A stretch of 64,000 bases of DNA from Gammaproteobacteria bacterium. GTDB taxonomy: Bacteria; Pseudomonadota; Gammaproteobacteria; Enterobacterales; Kangiellaceae. Under the pieces are notes generated by a model. That model did no database searches and was not told the origin of the DNA. It worked only from the letters and a program-made list of their open reading frames with translations. The stretch covers positions 186,001-250,000 of the forward strand of contig JABXHY010000009.1 of the NCBI GenBank assembly GCA_013373375.1. Direction: 5' to 3'. The translations under genes were made by a program, and so were the position numbers. Of the stretch, positions 54,113 through 63,593 are shown piece after piece; position 1 is the stretch's first letter; every line of letters starts with the position of its first letter.

Positions 54113-55498
54113 CTATTGAACCGGAGCAGAGGCAATTCCGGCTCTGTTCCATTTTTGCCAAGCGAGTGACTGCTTTGTGATCATTCGTTTTAAGCTTCTA
54201 ACCAGAGCCTGAAGCTCAACTATGTCTACCGCGTAAAATAAAACCCAAGCAATTGGCGTTAATGTTAGTAGATTTAAATGAAACCTTGCTTTACTGTCGA
54301 GCGCAATTTGTAGACTCACCAAAGAGGTCAAAAACAAAATCACAAATACCATCGGTAAATAGTCAAAAGTCATAATGGTGTAGAAGAAGAAAAAGCCGAC
54401 TAAAACCGCTTCAAACAGCAATAACAATTCTGAATACAAGGCTAATGGAAACAGTAACCAGCTTAAATACATAGGGTGTTTTTTATCTGGACTAAAAAAT
54501 AAATTTTTATGCTTTATAAACGTTTGTAAACGTCCAAATTTCCATCGTAAACGTTGTTTACATAAGCCACTCCATTCAGATGGCCCTTCGGTATAAACCA
54601 CCGACTTTGCGGCGTAGCGTGTTTTATAGCCTGCGTTAAGTAATCTGACCGAAAGCTCAATATCTTCGGTGATGATTGACTCATCAAAACCACCTAACTC
54701 TTTGATTACTTCTGTTCGATACGCTGCTGCAGCACCACCAATAATATAAACGGAGTTAAATACAGAGTCAGCTCGTTTAAAGAAAAATCCATATAAGTAT
54801 TCTAATTGCTGTAACAGTTCCAGAGGCTTATTTCGGTTTGCAACAATTACATTACCAGCGACACCGGCGACTTTTTCATCGGTAAAGCTATCAACAAAGT
54901 GGCGAATGGCATAGGGATCCATTATCGAGTCGGCGTCTATGGTAATCATAATATCACCGTCAGCAATCGAGAGCGCTTTGTTCATTGCTGTGGCTTTACC
55001 ACCGTTAGCAAGCTTTAGATACTTTATTAGAGGATGACCTTTGGTCTTATCAGAAGCATTATGTTGCTTAATGTAGTGTGTAACGAGTTCATGAGTTCGG
55101 TCGGTTGATCCGTCATTAACCACAATCAACTCAAAATTTGCATAGCGAGCATTAACCACTGACTCGATTGTTTTGATAATGCCCACTTCTTCATTCCACG
55201 CAGGAACCACAACCGATACTCGTGGCAAACGTTTATCAACACGTCGTTGATACCGAACTTTTTCAATAGGCGAGTAGAGTAAAGCGGCGATCAGTTGAAT
55301 ACTGATCTTAACCAACAAAGGATAAAGAATGGCAAACATTACCAAACGAATAACTTGATACTGCTCTGTTTGCTCAGAAGTATAATTCGCCGCCAAATAA
55401 AATATGGTGGCCGTAAGGCTCATAAAAGCCACGTAAAATAACGCTGATTGAAAATGAGCCCACGCCTTTCGGTGCACGTAGCTCCGTAACCTGTTCAT
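54113..55498 (-). CDS. membrane family 2 glycosyltransferase
   Basis: A 461-residue protein with two N-terminal membrane helices, a GT-A domain (about 90-330) with VVVPAWNEEVGI, IVVNDGSTDRT, TIDADS (DxD) and TEDIELSVRL, and QRLRWKFG as the Q-x-x-R-W motif of processive synthases, then three to four C-terminal helices. It is similar in layout to PgaC, NodC and hyaluronan synthase. No pgaABD-like partners are adjacent, so the polymer is unknown. Confidence 0.88.
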   Translation of the reverse strand: MNRLRSYVHRKAWAHFQSALFYVAFMSLTATIFYLAANYTSEQTEQYQVIRLVMFAILYPLLVKISIQLIAALLYSPIEKVRYQRRVDKRLPRVSVVVPAWNEEVGIIKTIESVVNARYANFELIVVNDGSTDRTHELVTHYIKQHNASDKTKGHPLIKYLKLANGGKATAMNKALSIADGDIMITIDADSIMDPYAIRHFVDSFTDEKVAGVAGNVIVANRNKPLELLQQLEYLYGFFFKRADSVFNSVYIIGGAAAAYRTEVIKELGGFDESIITEDIELSVRLLNAGYKTRYAAKSVVYTEGPSEWSGLCKQRLRWKFGRLQTFIKHKNLFFSPDKKHPMYLSWLLFPLALYSELLLLFEAVLVGFFFFYTIMTFDYLPMVFVILFLTSLVSLQIALDSKARFHLNLLTLTPIAWVLFYAVDIVELQALVRSLKRMITKQSLAWQKWNRAGIASAPVQ

Positions 55499-55796
55499 TT
55501 TCTGCTCCCTAAAACCTTTTTATATGACTTGGTTGTTTTTTGTTCAGTCATTTTTAAAAAGATTATGACAGTATCAATTGGGTGGCAGAAGCAAGAGATT
55601 AAGTCTTTTTGAACTAGCGCACATTTCTTTTTCAAATACGAGAAGTAATTCAAGTTTCTTAAACAACTTTTGTTCTTTTTCACTACTATCGTAATTACTG
55701 ATTAGGTAACATTTACTCACGATACTTTTGTATGTCGATTGGATAGTTTTTCAACGGACTTGTGATTTTCATTAGGCATTTTGAGGCCAAAACACC

Positions 55797-58793
55797 ATGA
55801 CTCGAATTAAATTACTCATTATATCTTTACTTTTATCAGTACAATTACTTGCAAACCAAGAGTCTGCACCTAATTGGGTAAATCTAACCACTATTGAAAA
55901 AGCTGAAGAAATTCCCTCTGCAGAGATTAAAAACGGTATTTACTATTTATTAGTTGACAGTCAGCTTCGAGTGCCAGCGTCAGGACAGCAAGAGTACTAT
56001 TTTCGAAATGTAAGACAAATAGTGGACGCAAACGGAGTTGAAGATGCGTCGCAGCTATACATTAATTACGACCCTACTTATCAAAGTTATCAAATTAATG
56101 CAGTCCAAGTTATTCGAAATGGAGAGATCATTGATAAATATTCAACTGCCAGTATTACTGAAATTCAACGAGAACCTGAATTAGAACAGCTAATTTACAG
56201 CGGAGAAAAAACGGTTCACATCGTCTTAGATGATATTCGAGAAGGTGATATTCTTGATTTCAACTATACAATCAAAGGAAGTAATCCAATTTTCGGAAAT
56301 TTAGTTGCAAATGGATTCTATTTTCAATGGACAGTTCCCGTAAAACATCGAAGAGTTCGCATAGTCTGGGAGAAATCAGATCAACTCTATTTCAAACAAC
56401 ACCATACCAATATTGGGATAAATGAAAAAAAGCATGGTCATGGAAAAATTTATGACATTAACGCATTTAATACAACTGTTTTACATACTGACGAGAATAC
56501 TCCAAGTTGGTTTGACCCATTCGCTTACATAGAAATGTCTAACACCGACTCCTGGGCTGATCTAGTGGAGTGGAGTTTACCACTATTCAACGATGCTATA
56601 TCGACCGATAAAGAAATAAAGCTGATTGCTAAAAATATTCGTTCAGAAACAAATGATAGTCAATTACAACTCGCCAAAGCTCTTCAGTATGTACAGAATA
56701 ACATTCGATACTTTGGTGTTGAGCTCGGCACAAATTCACATGCACCTTCGATAGCCAGTGAAACTCTTGAGCGTAGGTACGGCGACTGTAAAGATAAAAC
56801 AGTGCTACTGATTTCAATACTTAAAGAGTTAAATATTGAGTCATATCCAGCCCTCATCAATACCGAAGCAGCCCATACTTTAGCGGATCGTCTTCCAAAC
56901 GCTAAAGCTTTTGATCATGTGATAGCAAAAGCAGTTATTAATGATGTAGTTTACTGGCTCGATCCAACTCGAAAAAATCAAGATGGACCACTTAGTTCCA
57001 TTTATCAACCAAACTATACTCTTGCTTTACCGGTTCAACGAGGTGCTCAGGCGCTCGAATCAATAGAAGTCACAAATTCAGAAACATACCAAACCATTAT
57101 CGAAAGCTTTGAGATCCCCGAGCAATATCAAGGAAGTATCAATTATCGCATAAAAACTCTTTATTCCGGATACAATGCTGAAAGACAAAAATCTAATTTA
57201 TCATCTCGAAGCCTCGGTAAGGTGAGAGAAGATTTTTTAAAGTTCTATCAAGAATACTATCCCGATATTACGGTAATTAACGATACTCAATTCTCTCTGA
57301 ATGAAAACGGACAGCTCACATCTGAAGAGACTTATTCAATAGATAATTTCTGGGAAGTGAGTAAAGAAGAAGATAAAGCTTATGCTTGGTTTTATGCTAA
57401 CGCTATTTCAACACTTTTGTACGAAAAGTCAGACCGTAATCGAAAAGACCCGCTATTTTTGGGCTTGCCGTTAGATCGAAAGCAAACTATCTATGTTAAT
57501 TTTCCTGATGACAACTGGGAGTTTGAAAGCGAACAAACCACAATTGAAAACTCTTACTTTCTGTTCAACTACTCAGTAAGTTATGAGAATCAACAATTGA
57601 AACTAGAGTATCATCTAAAACATAAGCTCAATTATGTTAAACCCGAAAACTTAGAGGCTTACTTTAAAGATCTCAATAAAGTGAGAGAGCATAATTCTTT
57701 TGCAATTTACCGAAAGCTAAATACTAAACCTAGCACTGATAATCATCTATTAACAGATTCTGATGATGGCAATGAACAAGTCTCTCAACAAGATGATTAT
57801 CTATTATGGCTTGGTATTTTTCTATCCATAATCGCAGCATGGACGATCCTGTATTTATTGGTATTTGTGCTTTGGCTAGTCGATTCCCAAAAAAATCCTC
57901 ATACTGAAAATGATAAATTTTATCCTATATCGATTTTCAAGCTGATCAGCATGCACATTCTTACTTTCGGATTTTATACGCTGTTTTGGTATTATAAAAA
58001 TTGGGAGTATATCCGAGACCATTTACAACCCAATATTTCACCTGCAGCACGTGCTTTTTTTAATTTAATTTGGCTTTACCCTTTGACAAAATATCTGTCG
58101 AGCCAAAGTGATGGAAAGACAAACATTCTTATAACTCCAGTGGCTGCCACCATAACGTTCGCATACATCTTTATATGGTTTGGCGGGACTTATTTGACAG
58201 GCTCGCGTATGTTAGCGTCTTGCCTATTAGTCTTTCCAATAATTCCATTGGCATACGTGATTTTGAAACTTAACTCGGATAATAATGAGTCTATTAGATT
58301 TAATTCTCGCTGGTTGCCTCGTCACTTTATTTTGGTGATAGCGAGCACTCCAGCAATCCTGATGTCGTTTGGAAGTGACTTCGGGCTTCTCCCAAGTGAT
58401 AGAGTCATACCAGGAACAAAGTTATTATCACATGATGTGCGATACTTTAAGCGTCAAGGGATCATAAAGCCAGGACAAACAATAAGGTATTTTTACAGTG
58501 ATGCAATGTTATTTTTGAGAGATGATGGTAATGGCTTTACAGATAAGCAGGTGTTTTCGTATTGGCGAGAAGACGATAAACTAAATATTGAAACAGCTCT
58601 ATTTGAAGAAATAGCTGATTTAGAGGTTAAATACTCAGATAATAATCTCGAAAATACTATCGTTACCGTAAAGCGCAAGAATGGAACCGAATTTCTTCTC
58701 TTTGTTTCAAGAGAAAAAAGACTTGATAAAATATTCGTAAATGAGCTTAGAAAGCTCTGGGAAGCGACTAAAGACATACAAGAGACAAGCTAA
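55797..58793 (+). CDS. DUF3857/transglutaminase-like protein fused to a multi-pass membrane domain
   Basis: A 998-residue protein. A signal peptide (to about residue 19) is followed by a DUF3857 domain (about 50-240) and a transglutaminase core (about 265-400) with Cys331 in RRYGDCKDKT, His374 in FDHVIA and Asp389 in YWLDPT, a complete triad. Residues 675-870 hold several membrane helices, and LTFGFYTLFWYYKNW there matches the small membrane protein at 44009-44599. A hydrophilic domain of about 110 residues ends the protein. The protease- or cross-linker-like part faces the periplasm. The substrate is unknown. Confidence 0.85.
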   Translation: MTRIKLLIISLLLSVQLLANQESAPNWVNLTTIEKAEEIPSAEIKNGIYYLLVDSQLRVPASGQQEYYFRNVRQIVDANGVEDASQLYINYDPTYQSYQINAVQVIRNGEIIDKYSTASITEIQREPELEQLIYSGEKTVHIVLDDIREGDILDFNYTIKGSNPIFGNLVANGFYFQWTVPVKHRRVRIVWEKSDQLYFKQHHTNIGINEKKHGHGKIYDINAFNTTVLHTDENTPSWFDPFAYIEMSNTDSWADLVEWSLPLFNDAISTDKEIKLIAKNIRSETNDSQLQLAKALQYVQNNIRYFGVELGTNSHAPSIASETLERRYGDCKDKTVLLISILKELNIESYPALINTEAAHTLADRLPNAKAFDHVIAKAVINDVVYWLDPTRKNQDGPLSSIYQPNYTLALPVQRGAQALESIEVTNSETYQTIIESFEIPEQYQGSINYRIKTLYSGYNAERQKSNLSSRSLGKVREDFLKFYQEYYPDITVINDTQFSLNENGQLTSEETYSIDNFWEVSKEEDKAYAWFYANAISTLLYEKSDRNRKDPLFLGLPLDRKQTIYVNFPDDNWEFESEQTTIENSYFLFNYSVSYENQQLKLEYHLKHKLNYVKPENLEAYFKDLNKVREHNSFAIYRKLNTKPSTDNHLLTDSDDGNEQVSQQDDYLLWLGIFLSIIAAWTILYLLVFVLWLVDSQKNPHTENDKFYPISIFKLISMHILTFGFYTLFWYYKNWEYIRDHLQPNISPAARAFFNLIWLYPLTKYLSSQSDGKTNILITPVAATITFAYIFIWFGGTYLTGSRMLASCLLVFPIIPLAYVILKLNSDNNESIRFNSRWLPRHFILVIASTPAILMSFGSDFGLLPSDRVIPGTKLLSHDVRYFKRQGIIKPGQTIRYFYSDAMLFLRDDGNGFTDKQVFSYWREDDKLNIETALFEEIADLEVKYSDNNLENTIVTVKRKNGTEFLLFVSREKRLDKIFVNELRKLWEATKDIQETS

Positions 58794-58962
58794 TATCTAT
58801 TGGATGACTTTATACTTAGCGACCTTTACAAAAATAAAGTTTCAGAGTATAAATCGGCCTATGATTATCGTATCTAAATCAAAGGCCTCCAGCGCAATAT
58901 TCGCCAGTCGCAATGGCTGCAAGAGTGTATTGGTCTGAATCCATCTACTAGCCTATATTGTT

Positions 58963-58986
58963 AGTGCGCTTACTTGCGCACTTTTC
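58963..58986 (+). terminator. rho-independent terminator before the kynurenine operon
   Basis: AGTGCGC / GCGCACT, seven pairs with a six-base loop, followed by a short T run. It separates the transglutaminase gene from the operon starting at 59047. Confidence 0.8.
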
Positions 58987-59046
58987 TAAAAACTATTCCT
59001 TTAAATACAATAAGTTAGCTAATTTATCTCCATAGGATTCTATGTT

Positions 59047-59499
59047 ATGAGCAATGATAACCAAAATTCAAGCGAACGTTTTGATTCGAAAAAAGCCCCT
59101 GAACCGGTTGGTTTGTACCCGCACGCGAGACGGGTTGGCAATTTGTTATTTTTATCGGGGGTAGGGCCTCGACAACGCGGCAGTAAAGATATTCCCGGTG
59201 TTACCTTAGACGAACATGGCAACATTGTTGAATACGATATCGAAGCTCAATGTCGCAGCGTTTTTGATAATGTTCGCTGGATTTTAGAAGAGTCGGGATC
59301 CAGCTGGGAAAACCTGGTCGACGTTCAAGTATTTTTAACAAACATGAAAGCCGACTTTAAAAAGTACAACAAAATTTATGCGGAGTACTTTAATACAAAT
59401 CAACCATGTCGCACCACGGTCGAAATAAACGCTCTGCCCACACCGATCGCAATCGAACTTAAATGCATTGCTACTATCGGTAATGACTACAGTTACTAG
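59047..59499 (+). CDS. RidA-family protein, probable 2-aminomuconate deaminase
   Basis: A 150-residue RidA/YjgF-type protein. NLLFLSGVGPRQRG and CRTTVEINALPTPIAIELKC are the family signatures, the latter with the arginine that binds imino acids. General RidA hydrolyses enamines. Its place as first gene of a kynurenine-3-hydroxyanthranilate operon suggests the 2-aminomuconate deaminase variant. The next gene follows after nine bases with AGGAGG in between. Confidence 0.82.
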   Translation: MSNDNQNSSERFDSKKAPEPVGLYPHARRVGNLLFLSGVGPRQRGSKDIPGVTLDEHGNIVEYDIEAQCRSVFDNVRWILEESGSSWENLVDVQVFLTNMKADFKKYNKIYAEYFNTNQPCRTTVEINALPTPIAIELKCIATIGNDYSY

Positions 59500-59508
59500 G
59501 AGGCTACG

Positions 59509-60051
59509 ATGAGTGCACCCATGCAAGTGCTCAATTTCCAAAAATGGATTGATGAGAATAGAGACAAACTTAAACCGCCCGTTTGTAATAAAGAAGTTTA
59601 CCGTCAAGGCGATATGATAATTATGGTAGTTGGTGGTCCCAACGGACGAAAAGATTTCCATTATAACGAAGGACCTGAGTTTTTTTATCAACTTGAAGGC
59701 GAGATGTTGTTGCGTACACAGCAAGACAATAAGGTTGTTGACTACCCCATAAAGAAAGGCGAAATATTTTTGTTACCTCCGAAGGTGCCACATTCGCCAG
59801 TACGTTTTGAGAAGTCAATTGGGTTGGTTATCGAACAAGTTCGCCGTCCAGAAGAAACCGATGGACTTATGTGGTTTTGTGAAAACTGTAATCACAAGTT
59901 ATACGAAGAATACTTTCCACTCAAAGATATCGAGAATGACTTTGGCGCTGTTTTTAATCGTTTTCTAAATTCGGAAGAACTGCGTACCTGTGATAAATGT
60001 GGAACCGTAATGCCGCACAACAAGTTCGATTTTGAAACAACAGGAAAATAA
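59509..60051 (+). CDS. haaO: 3-hydroxyanthranilate 3,4-dioxygenase
   Basis: A 180-residue cupin that opens the ring of 3-hydroxyanthranilate. [17 protein letters not shown] and PPKVPHSP give the iron ligands (two His, one Glu). The C-terminal CENC and CDKC pairs bind the structural rubredoxin-like iron found in bacterial enzymes. It is preceded by AGGAGG. Three bases separate it from the formamidase-like gene. Confidence 0.94.
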   Translation: MSAPMQVLNFQKWIDENRDKLKPPVCNKEVYRQGDMIIMVVGGPNGRKDFHYNEGPEFFYQLEGEMLLRTQQDNKVVDYPIKKGEIFLLPPKVPHSPVRFEKSIGLVIEQVRRPEETDGLMWFCENCNHKLYEEYFPLKDIENDFGAVFNRFLNSEELRTCDKCGTVMPHNKFDFETTGK

Positions 60052-60054
60052 TTA

Positions 60055-60873
60055 ATGTTGGTGTATGAACTGAATTATCACCAGTATCGAGTTTTATCCG
60101 ATGCGCCGATTTCAATCGCGATTGAGCAAACCTTCGATGAACATCAGCCGAATCATTTCGGAGCGGACAAAGCAAAAGCAAGTGTATTAAAATCGGGGAG
60201 TTTTGTCGGAGATACTCGCCAAGGTGGCAGTTGCAATGTAACTGAAATAACCATTACCCCTCATTGTAATGGCACGCATACAGAATCACTATCGCATATT
60301 ACTGACCAACTTATACCCGTTGGCAATCTGGCGAAAGAGTTATTGCCAGCAACCTTAATTACGGTTATGGCTGAGACGGGAGAAGTAACAGTCGACAACT
60401 ATAAACCTGCCTTAGAACCAAGCGATAAAGTCATCAGCAAAGCTATTTTGGTTCAGGAGTTGTCAAGCATCGATAACGCCATGTTAAAAGCACTTGTTAT
60501 TCGTACTCTTCCAAATCCTTCAGAGAAAAAACACTATGTTTACGGCGATTCGTTGCATCCCCCTTTCTTCACAATGGAAGCAATCGAATACCTCAATCAA
60601 AAAGGCGTTGAACACTTAATTGTTGATGTTCCATCCATCGACAAAATGTATGACGAGGGTTTACTAACCAATCATCATATTTTCTGGAATGTAAAAGAAG
60701 CAACCCATGAATTAGCCGATAACAGTTGGATTCGAAAAACCATCACAGAGCTCTCATTTATTAACAACGAAGTGAGCGATGGTCATTATCTAATTAGTTT
60801 GAATATTGCACCCTTTCATTTAGATGCGGCTCCCAGTCGCCCAGTTTTATATCCTTTGGAGTTAATTAAATGA
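60055..60873 (+). CDS. cyclase-family hydrolase, probable kynurenine formamidase
   Basis: A 272-residue protein with the metal-binding motif HCNGTHTESLSH of the cyclase/KynB superfamily and DVPSIDKMYDEG, NHHIFWN downstream. KynB hydrolyses N-formylkynurenine. This protein is somewhat longer than typical KynB, so a related amide substrate remains possible. It overlaps the kynureninase gene by four bases, which couples the two. Confidence 0.8.
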   Translation: MLVYELNYHQYRVLSDAPISIAIEQTFDEHQPNHFGADKAKASVLKSGSFVGDTRQGGSCNVTEITITPHCNGTHTESLSHITDQLIPVGNLAKELLPATLITVMAETGEVTVDNYKPALEPSDKVISKAILVQELSSIDNAMLKALVIRTLPNPSEKKHYVYGDSLHPPFFTMEAIEYLNQKGVEHLIVDVPSIDKMYDEGLLTNHHIFWNVKEATHELADNSWIRKTITELSFINNEVSDGHYLISLNIAPFHLDAAPSRPVLYPLELIK

Positions 60874-62192
60874 ACCAAAGTATTACTCAATTTGAATTTG
60901 AAAAATCATTGGAATTTGCACAACGACTTGATGCGAGCGACCCAATAAGAAATATGCGTGATGAATTTCATATTCCCAAACATAATAACGAAGAAAAAGA
61001 TGAAATTTATTTTTGTGGAAACTCGTTAGGTCTTCAGCCTAAGTTGACGCAAGAATATTTACATTACGAGTTATCTCAATGGCAAAAGCTTGGCGTGAAA
61101 GGTCACTTTTCGGGTGATTTTCCCTGGATGCCTTACCATGAATTTTTAACTCACGGCTTTGCAGATTTAGTTGGCGCAAAACCCTCAGAAGTCGTTGCGA
61201 TGAACTCTTTAACCGCCAACCTTCATTTTATGATGGTGAGTTTTTATCGACCAACCGGAAAGCGGTTTAAAATTCTTATCGAAGATCACGCGTTCCCATC
61301 TGATCACTACGCTGTAGAATCACAAATCAAGTTTCATGGTTTTGATCCCAAAGAAGCCATGATCCTGATAAAACCCAGAGATGGCGAAGAGACTTTCAGA
61401 ACAGAAGATATTTTACAAACGATCGAACAGCACGGTGATGAATTAGCTTTAATACTACTACCAGGAGTTCAGTACTACACTGGACAGGTTTTCGATATGC
61501 AAGCAATCACAGAGAAAGGACATGAGGTTGGCTGTAAAGTTGGGTTCGATCTAGCCCACGCAGCAGGAAACATCACAATGGAGCTAAACAAATGGGGGCC
61601 TGACTTTGCTTGTTGGTGTAACTATAAATACTTAAATTCTGGTGCAGGCTCTGTCGCGGGATGCTTTGTTCATGAGCGTCATCACAGTAATAAAAATCTG
61701 CCTCGATTTGCTGGATGGTGGGGCCATAATAAAGAAACTCGTTTTAAAATGGACAATCAATTTGACCCGATTGATAGTGTCGAAGGGTGGCAACTATCAA
61801 ACCCACCAATACTTTCTTTAGCCGCAATTCGAGCGTCACTCGACACAGTAAAAAAAGCTGGTGGTATTAAAGTTCTTAGAGAGAAATCACTTAAGCTAAC
61901 CGCTTTCTTACGTTTTTTACTGAAGCAAGAACTTGGTGATGACATTCATATTCTCACACCAGAAGAAGATGAGGCTCATGGAGCACAATTAAGTCTAACC
62001 GTTAATACCCATGGCCTTGATGGAAAAGCCGTCTTTAACCGAATCGAAAATGCGGGTGTTACCGGCGACTGGCGATACCCGAATGTTATTCGAGTTGCCC
62101 CTGTTCCTTTGTACAACACTTTCGAAGACTGTTATCGCTTTGTGCAAATTTTAAAGGAAAGTTTACAAACTGATGAACAAACGGCCAGCTAA
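60870..62192 (+). CDS. kynU: kynureninase
   Basis: A 440-residue PLP enzyme that cleaves kynurenine or 3-hydroxykynurenine. YFCGNSLGLQPK opens the fold, GFDLAHAAGN binds PLP, and CWCNYKYLNSGAGS carries the PLP lysine (Lys253). FAGWWGHNKETRF is the substrate-specific loop. The length matches the family. It lies between the formamidase-like gene and the monooxygenase gene. Confidence 0.95.
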   Translation: MNQSITQFEFEKSLEFAQRLDASDPIRNMRDEFHIPKHNNEEKDEIYFCGNSLGLQPKLTQEYLHYELSQWQKLGVKGHFSGDFPWMPYHEFLTHGFADLVGAKPSEVVAMNSLTANLHFMMVSFYRPTGKRFKILIEDHAFPSDHYAVESQIKFHGFDPKEAMILIKPRDGEETFRTEDILQTIEQHGDELALILLPGVQYYTGQVFDMQAITEKGHEVGCKVGFDLAHAAGNITMELNKWGPDFACWCNYKYLNSGAGSVAGCFVHERHHSNKNLPRFAGWWGHNKETRFKMDNQFDPIDSVEGWQLSNPPILSLAAIRASLDTVKKAGGIKVLREKSLKLTAFLRFLLKQELGDDIHILTPEEDEAHGAQLSLTVNTHGLDGKAVFNRIENAGVTGDWRYPNVIRVAPVPLYNTFEDCYRFVQILKESLQTDEQTAS

Positions 62193-62206
62193 AAGGATAA
62201 ATCGCT

Positions 62207-63571
62207 ATGACTGATAAACACATCACTTTAATTGGTGCGGGCTTAGTGGGAAGTTTGACTGCCGTTTTTCTGGCGAAGCGTGGCTTCACCGTAGACGTTT
62301 ACGAGCGCCGGCCTGACATGCGTAAAGAAAATATTTCCGCGGGCCGCTCGATCAATTTAGCATTAGCAAACCGTGGCATTCATCCGCTAGAAAAAGCCGG
62401 ACTCATGGATGATGTATGGCCAATGCTAACGACGATGAAAGGTCGAATGATCCATGATAAGACTGGACAATGTCATTTACAGCCTTATGGCCAAAGACCT
62501 GAAGAAGTCATTTATTCTGTGCCGAGAGCAGACTTAAATAAACTGTGCATGACTGCAGCAGAGCAACATGGCAACGTCACCATCCACTTTAATCATAAAT
62601 GTAATCGAGTAGATTTTGAAAACAATACAGTCGAATTAGAAGACACGTTAACTAACACTGTTTTTGAGAAGCCTTTTACTCGAATTATCGGCACAGATGG
62701 CAGTGCATCTTCAGTGCGAGAGGCCATTCATGAACGCACATCCAGTCACAATTTTGTTGAGCCATTAGGGCATGGGTATAAAGAGTTAACCATTCCTCGC
62801 GGTCAACAAAATAAATTTCAAATCGAAGAGCAAGCATTGCACATTTGGCCTCGTGGTGGCTTCATGGTGATTGCATTACCCAATAAAGACGGTAGCTTTA
62901 CGGTAACTCTTTTTATGCCCAATGAAGGGCCTGTCAGTTTTTCTGAAATTAATAACGAGCAAAAACTAAAAGACTTTTTCGCCCAAGAATTTCCAGATGC
63001 GTTGCCTCTTCTCCCTAATTTGGTCGAGGAATATTTTGAAAACCCGACAGGCAACCTTGCTACTGTTCGATGTAAGCCATGGCATTATCAAGACAAAGCG
63101 ATCATTATTGGCGACGCAGCACATGCCATAGTACCGTTTCACGGTCAGGGAATGAACTGTGGATTTGAGGATGCTTGGGAACTGACGCAACAAATTGATC
63201 AACATGGAGATGAGTGGATAAGAATATTCAGCAATACCGATAGTCAACGATATACCAATGGCAATGCAATCGCTGACATGGCGATCGAGAATTACATCGA
63301 AATGCGCGACTCAGTAAATGATCCTGTATTTCGTTTAAAAAAAGAACTGTCATTTGAACTTGAAAAACGTTGGCCAACGCTATTTATTCCGCGTTACTCG
63401 ATGGTTATGTTTCATCGACTACCCTATTCGGAAGCTCAGGCTCGCGGGAAAATTCAACAAGAAATATTAAGTCAATTGGTTGAAGACAAGACACAAGTTG
63501 AACAAGTCGATTTTAAACTTGCTGAAAAACTCATACACGATAAGCTATCAGAATTTGTTTTTACTCATTAA
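62207..63571 (+). CDS. kmo: kynurenine 3-monooxygenase
   Basis: A 454-residue FAD monooxygenase. LIGAGLVGSLTAVFLAKRG is the FAD-binding GxGxxG, GRSINLALANRG is characteristic of KMO, and GDAAHAIVPFHGQGMNCG binds flavin phosphate. A hydrophobic C-terminal helix of the eukaryotic membrane anchor is absent, as in bacterial KMO. AAGGA precedes the start. Confidence 0.95.
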   Translation: MTDKHITLIGAGLVGSLTAVFLAKRGFTVDVYERRPDMRKENISAGRSINLALANRGIHPLEKAGLMDDVWPMLTTMKGRMIHDKTGQCHLQPYGQRPEEVIYSVPRADLNKLCMTAAEQHGNVTIHFNHKCNRVDFENNTVELEDTLTNTVFEKPFTRIIGTDGSASSVREAIHERTSSHNFVEPLGHGYKELTIPRGQQNKFQIEEQALHIWPRGGFMVIALPNKDGSFTVTLFMPNEGPVSFSEINNEQKLKDFFAQEFPDALPLLPNLVEEYFENPTGNLATVRCKPWHYQDKAIIIGDAAHAIVPFHGQGMNCGFEDAWELTQQIDQHGDEWIRIFSNTDSQRYTNGNAIADMAIENYIEMRDSVNDPVFRLKKELSFELEKRWPTLFIPRYSMVMFHRLPYSEAQARGKIQQEILSQLVEDKTQVEQVDFKLAEKLIHDKLSEFVFTH

Positions 63572-63593
63572 ATAAGCAAGGATTGAAGCGAAT

